A stretch of 64,000 bases of DNA, taken from positions 1-64,000 of the forward strand of contig CAZMGV010000019.1 of the NCBI GenBank assembly GCA_964565925.1, read 5' to 3'. This DNA is from CAZMGV01 sp964565925 (GTDB lineage: Bacteria; JAGRBM01; JAHCIT01). The position numbers were made by a program, and so were the translations under genes. Shown here piece by piece: positions 60,156 to 64,000 of the stretch. A model generated the notes under the pieces. It made no database searches. It saw only the letters and a list, made by a program, of their open reading frames with translations, and was not told where the DNA came from. Positions within the stretch are counted from its first letter, which is position 1. Each line of letters begins with the position of its first letter.

Positions 60156-60823
60156 GAGGGAAGCCCGGCACCGGCGACGACCCGGCCTTTTTCGATTCCG
60201 ATGACGCGTTTCTGAAGCCGCTGAATCAGTTCACGGTCGTGCGTCGCAATCACGACCGTGGTGCCGCGCGCATTGACGTCCTCGAACAGCGAGACGATCT
60301 CACGGGCGATTTCGGGATCGAGATTGCCTGTCGGCTCGTCCGCGATCAGCAGCACCGGGTTGTTGATAAGCGCCCTCGCGATGGCGACACGCTGCTGCTC
60401 ACCGCCCGAGAGCTGCTGCGGGAAATGGTCGCTGCGATGCAGGAGGTGCACTGCCTTGAGCAGCGCGACCACCCGGCGCCGGATATCTTCGTGCGAGGTC
60501 TTGAGCACTTCGAGCGCCACGGCGACATTCTCGAAGACCGTCCGGTTCTCGATCAGCTTGAAGTCCTGGAACACGACACCGATCGACCGGCGCAGATAGG
60601 GGATATTATGCGGCGTCAGCCGTGCCAGGTTGACGTTATTGACGATGATCTGGCCCTGGGTCGCCCGCTCGGCGGCGAACAGCAGCCGCATGAGCGTCGT
60701 CTTGCCGGCTCCGGAGGGCCCAGTGACGAAACAGAACTCGCCCTTCTCCACCCGGAGACTCACGTCCACGAGCGTGGGCTGCTCGCGTCCGTAGTTCTTG
60801 TAGACGTGGAAGAGCTGGATCAT
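60152..60823 (-). CDS. ftsE: Cell division ABC ATPase FtsE
   Basis: Walker A GPSGAGKTT, Q-loop VFQDFKLIENRTVFENVA (the FtsE-specific sequence), signature LSGGEQQRVAIARAL and Walker B LLIADEPTGNLDPE are all present in 223 residues. With FtsX it signals to EnvC so that septal peptidoglycan is split. First gene of the ftsE-ftsX-envC-ctpA-deacetylase series. Confidence 0.95.
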   Translation of the reverse strand: MIQLFHVYKNYGREQPTLVDVSLRVEKGEFCFVTGPSGAGKTTLMRLLFAAERATQGQIIVNNVNLARLTPHNIPYLRRSIGVVFQDFKLIENRTVFENVAVALEVLKTSHEDIRRRVVALLKAVHLLHRSDHFPQQLSGGEQQRVAIARALINNPVLLIADEPTGNLDPEIAREIVSLFEDVNARGTTVVIATHDRELIQRLQKRVIGIEKGRVVAGAGLPS

Positions 60824-60870
60824 AAGCGGCGCACGGCGGCTGGACCTCCTTTACGGTTCACAGCCATTGC

Positions 60871-61428
60871 TTACAGGAAGTACCGGAGCCCCACCCCGAA
60901 AACCGCCTGGTCCACGGCGCTGGCTCTTGGAGGCGTAAAGCCCTTCCCGTTGTTGCGGTAATCGATACGCATAAGACCGCCCTCGATAAACAGGGTCCAG
61001 TGTTCGCCGATGTCGAAGTTGCCGCCGCCCAGCGCGTTGATCTGGAAGAACGTGCGCGAACTGCCTCCGTAGAGCCAGCCGACACCGAAATCGACGGCGC
61101 CGTAGGGCTGAAACACGGCTTTGACGTCCCGGCCTGTAAACGACAGCGGATGGATCACGGCTCCGCCGGTGAATGAAGTGCCGCTGCGGTAGGGCGGGTC
61201 CTGATCGCCGTGGCCGTAGTTGTTCCACCGGGCCCGGAGCGTGATGGCGTCCCTCACCCGCAGCGCAAGGCCGACGGAACCCTCCAGCCTGTCGAACCCC
61301 CGGCCGGCGCCGCGGCCCAGCTGGAGTTCGATTCCGGGCGAGAAGTTATCGCCGGCCCGGACGAGGGCCGGAATGGAAAACGCGAAAATAACGGTGATGA
61401 AAAGGGTAAGACGTATATCGGGTCGCAA
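60871..61428 (-). CDS. Putative outer-membrane beta-barrel protein
   Basis: 185 residues with a signal peptide (FITVIFAFSIPALVRAG) and alternating hydrophobic strands ending VFGVGLRYFL, a typical outer-membrane C-terminus with a near-terminal aromatic. The start is TTG at 61428. Strand-rich sequence and Gly/Tyr content (FFQINALGGGNFDIGEHWTLF, then IEGGLMRIDY) fit an 8-10-stranded barrel. No family identified. Downstream of the OMP gene at 61506 and possibly co-transcribed. Confidence 0.65.
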   Translation of the reverse strand: MRPDIRLTLFITVIFAFSIPALVRAGDNFSPGIELQLGRGAGRGFDRLEGSVGLALRVRDAITLRARWNNYGHGDQDPPYRSGTSFTGGAVIHPLSFTGRDVKAVFQPYGAVDFGVGWLYGGSSRTFFQINALGGGNFDIGEHWTLFIEGGLMRIDYRNNGKGFTPPRASAVDQAVFGVGLRYFL

Positions 61429-61505
61429 GGGGGCTACTCTCCGTCAGACGGATGTCTGCTAGCCCTCACCCCGACAGTGTGCGCCAACCGGCCGCCAGTA
61501 TCAAC

Positions 61506-62810
61506 TTACTTGTACGGCCAGCCGAACGAGAGACCGCCGGCAATCCGGGTCTCTTTCTTGTTGTCCACCAGCGCCGTGTTGCGCTCCTGGACGAACTCGG
61601 CGTTCAGGCGCGCGGCCGCCATCCGGAACTCGGCACCTGCCGCGAAACCGTTGGCATTGATACCGCCACGCAGTGTCAGCAGGTAACGCAGTGCGAACTC
61701 CAGGCCCAGCGAGTATTTTTGAGACAGCTTGATCTCATCCCGGTTGATATCCCGGATATCGAACGCGAGGGTGACCTTGCCAACTTCAAACGGAACCGAT
61801 GTCGCAAGACCCCAGTCCACTGTCATCGGAACATCCGACCCGCCGGAGACGAGGATGCCGTGCGCGGGATCGGGCGTCTTGGCCTTGAACCGGGTGCGGG
61901 CCACATCCTGGAAAGTGAAACCAGTGGCGACATAACCGTTCTTGAATCCCCACGGTGACGGCGCTTCGTCCGCCGCTTCTTCACCCCCGCCGCCCATCAG
62001 CAGCCGGAACGGAAGGCGGCCGATAAAACCGATGTCGGACCCGGCGGAAAAGTCGCTGCCGCCCTTGAACGGCTTGAAGAAATCCTTGTTGTAGGAGACG
62101 TCCCCGTTAACCGCGACGCTGTCGGGCGTTTCAGAGTTCCGGATGTCGATCCGGTCAACGAACTTCAGTGTGAGGCCGATGTCGAAAATATCCTGATATA
62201 CCCTGTAGGCGGCGGTGGCGTAGCCGGCATTGTCTTCGAGTTTCCGGACCGCCGTGATGTAGTTGCCGGTGGAGGCCGGAAGAACCGGCGTCTGCTGGGA
62301 TACCCGGCCGTCGATCTGGTACGTGTAGGCGTATGCCAGCCCGAACACCCATTTCTTCTGGCACGGGATCACGACATGGCTGATGTTATTGACGTTGGCG
62401 TAATAGACTTCGCCGATCCGGCTCTGGAAGAAGCTGTTAATCTTAGTCTGGTCCGAGCCCTGGATATCCTTGCCGTCCTTGACGAACTTGTAGGTATCCT
62501 TATTGCTCTCGCCTCTCACTCCTATGATCGAAAACTGCCATTCGGGAATCGAGGCGATACCGGACGGATTATAGAACATCGAATCGTAGGAACCGCCGAC
62601 CGCGACAAAAGCGTCCGCCATGCCGATAGCCCGTGGCGTCCTGGGATTGATCGACCCTGCCCTGAACGAACTGCGGGCAAAATCCTCACGGCCCTGTGCA
62701 ATCTGCGCCAGTTCCGTCGGCGTCGGTGCCTGAGCACTCGCCCTGCCCGCGCCTACAATCAGAACACCCGCAATCACTAACCACACAAAACGGCTGGAAT
62801 ATTTCAACAT
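61506..62810 (-). CDS. Outer-membrane beta-barrel protein, PorV/UPF0164- or FadL-like
   Basis: A signal peptide (FVWLVIAGVLIVGAGRASAQ) is followed by INPRTPRAIGMADAFVAVGGSYDSMFYNPSGIASIPEW. Such AxxxGGAFVAxAxDxxAxxxNPAG-type N-termini are seen in OmpP1/FadL and PorV/UPF0164 proteins. The rest is strand-rich with repeating Gly and aromatic residues and a loop near residue 230-250 (GGGGEEAADEAPSP). ATG at 62810 has GGAGAG upstream. Roles could be fatty-acid uptake or secretion-related. Confidence 0.75.
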   Translation of the reverse strand: MLKYSSRFVWLVIAGVLIVGAGRASAQAPTPTELAQIAQGREDFARSSFRAGSINPRTPRAIGMADAFVAVGGSYDSMFYNPSGIASIPEWQFSIIGVRGESNKDTYKFVKDGKDIQGSDQTKINSFFQSRIGEVYYANVNNISHVVIPCQKKWVFGLAYAYTYQIDGRVSQQTPVLPASTGNYITAVRKLEDNAGYATAAYRVYQDIFDIGLTLKFVDRIDIRNSETPDSVAVNGDVSYNKDFFKPFKGGSDFSAGSDIGFIGRLPFRLLMGGGGEEAADEAPSPWGFKNGYVATGFTFQDVARTRFKAKTPDPAHGILVSGGSDVPMTVDWGLATSVPFEVGKVTLAFDIRDINRDEIKLSQKYSLGLEFALRYLLTLRGGINANGFAAGAEFRMAAARLNAEFVQERNTALVDNKKETRIAGGLSFGWPYK

Positions 62811-63010
62811 AACTCTCCGAAGGCCCCCTTTTGAGGCGCTGTCCGCAAGACCCAGATCATGCCCGAACGCGAGCAGTCCGCAAGTGACTGAAAACACGCT
62901 CGAACCGTACGGGACCCCTTCGTCCCGCAACCGGACCTGCATACACGCTAATCAACCGGCGTCGCCGGGAAAAGGGGGCCCCCGAGGAACATATTTCTTC
63001 TTGAATAAGG

Positions 63011-63090
63011 GGGAGCAACCCTGTGAAATTGCTGGAAAACCCTGTTTCCGTGGTTGCAAAGCGGCTAAAGTCGGCCGCCAGACCGAAAGA
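63011..63090 (+). ncRNA. Candidate c-di-GMP-I (GEMM)-like riboswitch aptamer
   Basis: Short strings matching the GEMM-I core occur in the right order and spacing: GGAAAACC (63034-63041), then after a short hairpin GGTTGCAAAGC (63052-63062), then GGCTAAAG (63063-63070), and a closing GCCAGACCGAAA. GEMM-I reads GGGCAAACC...GGGACGCAAAGC...GGCCUAA. GCAACC (63015-63020) can pair with GGTTGC (63052-63057). Its position ahead of a chemotaxis receptor is where such riboswitches are often found. The GAAA tetraloop and an exact P2 are not obvious, so confidence is modest. Confidence 0.4.
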
Positions 63091-63149
63091 AACTGGATCT
63101 GTCCCATCCGGGATTAAAAGCGGGCCGTCAGACAGCGTCAGTCCTGCCA

Positions 63150-63167
63150 GGCCAGACCGGTCTGGCC
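63150..63167 (+). promoter_or_regulatory. 18-bp perfect palindrome, possible expression platform
   Basis: GGCCAGACCGGTCTGGCC is its own reverse complement. In RNA it can form a 7-bp stem with a CCGG loop. Its right half (63158-63166) can instead pair for nine bases with GCCAGACCG at 63077-63085 in the candidate aptamer. The two pairings exclude each other, as expected in a switch. The GAAGAAGAAGAG ribosome site of the receptor gene starts seven bases downstream. Confidence 0.55.
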
Positions 63168-63187
63168 AAAGCTGAAGAAGAAGAGTC

Positions 63188-64000
63188 TTGGGCAAGCGGA
63201 TCCGAACCAAAATATTGCTGCTCTGGGGCGTTCTGGCGGTCTCGGTCGCCGGTTTCGCCGGATGGCTCCGTCTGTCCGACGCCAATGAGCTGAGTGCGGA
63301 ACTCGCCCGCCACCGGGTGGTGGCGCCCCAGGCTCCGGGCTCAGAGCTGGCTGCGGCGGCAACACCCGGCGCAAAGCCGCAGGGGACAGTCACTCTTTCT
63401 CTCGACCTGGCCGGTTTCCGGACGGCGATGCAGGAACAGATTGTCCGCGAAATCGCCGTCATGCTGGTGGTCTCGCTGATCGCCTCCGGGGTTCTGATAT
63501 GGAGTCTCGGACGGATATTCGCCCCGCTCTCCCGTTTGTCGGAAATCTCCCATGAACTGGCCAGAGGAAACCTGAAGGTCGATGTCCGCCCCTCCGGGGA
63601 CGACGAACTCGCACAGCTGGAAACGGCTTACGGCGAAATGATCGGCAACCTGTCCGTGCTGATCCGCCAGATCGCCGAGGCCTCGCACAGCCTGGGCACC
63701 GCCACCAGCCAAATCGAGGGGACGACCAACCAGCTCGCCGAAGGTTCGGAACGCCAGAACCGCCAGACGAGTGAGATGTCCGTGGCGATCGAGGAGATGG
63801 CCGCCTCGGTACAGATGGTGTTCGCCAACGCCAAGCAGGCGCTCGATGCATCCAAGTCATCCAAAGACACCGCCGAACGGGGCGGTCACGTCGTCACGCA
63901 GACGATCGAAGCCATGCGGGCCGTCAACAGCTCGATCCTGAACTCTACCGGGCAGATCGCCGGGCTCGCCCGGCAGACCGAAGATATCGGAACGATCCTC
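63188..64000 (+). CDS. Methyl-accepting chemotaxis protein (5' part)
   Basis: Open from TTG 63188 (AAGAAGAG upstream) to the window end, 271 codons. The N-terminal helix (ILLLWGVLAVSVAGFAGWL) and a second membrane helix (AVMLVVSLIASGVLIWSL, about 103-120) bracket a short, roughly 75-residue periplasmic region with an Ala/Pro-rich linker, much smaller than usual ligand domains. A HAMP domain follows (RIFAPLSRLSEISHELARGNLKV), then the start of the signalling coiled coil with TSEMSVAIEEMAASVQMV. The cytoplasmic tip lies beyond the window. Confidence 0.85.
   Translation, partial: MGKRIRTKILLLWGVLAVSVAGFAGWLRLSDANELSAELARHRVVAPQAPGSELAAAATPGAKPQGTVTLSLDLAGFRTAMQEQIVREIAVMLVVSLIASGVLIWSLGRIFAPLSRLSEISHELARGNLKVDVRPSGDDELAQLETAYGEMIGNLSVLIRQIAEASHSLGTATSQIEGTTNQLAEGSERQNRQTSEMSVAIEEMAASVQMVFANAKQALDASKSSKDTAERGGHVVTQTIEAMRAVNSSILNSTGQIAGLARQTEDIGTIL

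Larger units (their letters stand above)
62811..63187. other. Intergenic region between an OMP gene and the chemotaxis receptor
   Basis: About 380 bases without a credible gene. The right half holds a strongly structured leader on the plus strand (see 63011-63090 and 63150-63167). A short palindrome, GGGGGCCCCC, is at 62974-62983. The left part presumably holds the minus-strand OMP promoter. Confidence 0.6.

Noticed and set aside
62974..62983. GGGGGCCCCC palindrome
   Set aside because: Ten-base G/C palindrome without context; could be chance.
62884..63117. A 77-codon plus-strand frame
   Set aside because: Lies over the structured leader, has no ribosome site and no protein-like features.

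Overview
The window reads as a high-GC chromosomal segment from a Gram-negative bacterium, most likely an uncultivated deltaproteobacterial-type lineage (Desulfobacterota, Myxococcota, Binatota or a neighbour). Reasons: envelope genes of a diderm (MlaE/F/D, FtsEX-EnvC, two outer-membrane barrel-type proteins, lipoproteins); the gene order rpiB-glyA-dCMP deaminase-nrdR and ftsE-ftsX-envC-ctpA-divergent polysaccharide deacetylase, as I recall it from deltaproteobacteria; and a YNHNVRF/HIQTEDSG protein family known from that group. The species cannot be fixed from this sequence alone. No phage, insertion sequence, CRISPR array or rRNA was seen.

Layout. 1-1.5 kb: end of an unknown gene, an aspartoacylase-like amidohydrolase and a degenerate Nudix protein, lying at the 3' side of a tRNA-Ser(CGA). 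1.9-13 kb: a UDP-glucose 4-epimerase-like enzyme, an SDR, an acyltransferase with a START-like protein, a duplicated family of unknown function next to a TetR regulator and a 33-bp palindrome, a lytic transglycosylase, a TPR-AIM24 protein, pgsA, a GNAT, and a divergent TetR/MpaB oxygenase pair. 13-21 kb: Old Yellow Enzyme, an arsR-arsM arsenic operon, a PAP2-unknown-PlsC operon, a FadR-like regulator with its operator, thiS and aroC. 21-29 kb: an Xre regulator, a secreted phosphoesterase, an esterase, rpmF, and the core set rpiB-glyA-comEB-nrdR. 29-42 kb: a Ca2+-type P-ATPase, then a TetR-flanked run of lipophilic-substrate genes (SCP2 protein, two ferritin-like metal proteins, a luciferase-like monooxygenase, an epimerase-SCP2 fusion), an O-methyltransferase, an ABC-F ATPase and a DUF4010 membrane protein. 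42-47 kb: a secreted protein, rpsB-tsf, an epoxide-hydrolase-like enzyme and a Tat-exported cupredoxin-like protein. 47.4-52.3 kb: an unusual two-gene cassette, a LuxD-like/PaaK-like fusion followed by a condensation-type acyltransferase. 52.3-60.8 kb: an Mla lipid-transport operon running with envelope and division genes. 60.8-64 kb: two outer-membrane proteins and the start of a chemotaxis receptor behind a structured leader.

How it fits together. Much of the window handles lipids or the envelope: acyltransferases, SCP2 domains, Mla transport, FadR-type control, OYE, LLM and MpaB redox enzymes, and FtsEX-EnvC cell-wall splitting. Several TetR regulators sit beside palindromes that look like their own operators, so local autoregulated circuits are a theme. 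The observations most worth following are (i) the 47.9-52.3 kb LuxD/PaaK-condensation cassette, whose Shine-Dalgarno sequence is buried in a 15-bp hairpin; (ii) the c-di-GMP-riboswitch-like leader of the chemotaxis receptor at 63 kb, which has a built-in alternative pairing; and (iii) the arsR promoter whose operator overlaps both the -10 box and the start codon of an apparently leaderless mRNA. All assignments are by eye from motifs; no database search was run.
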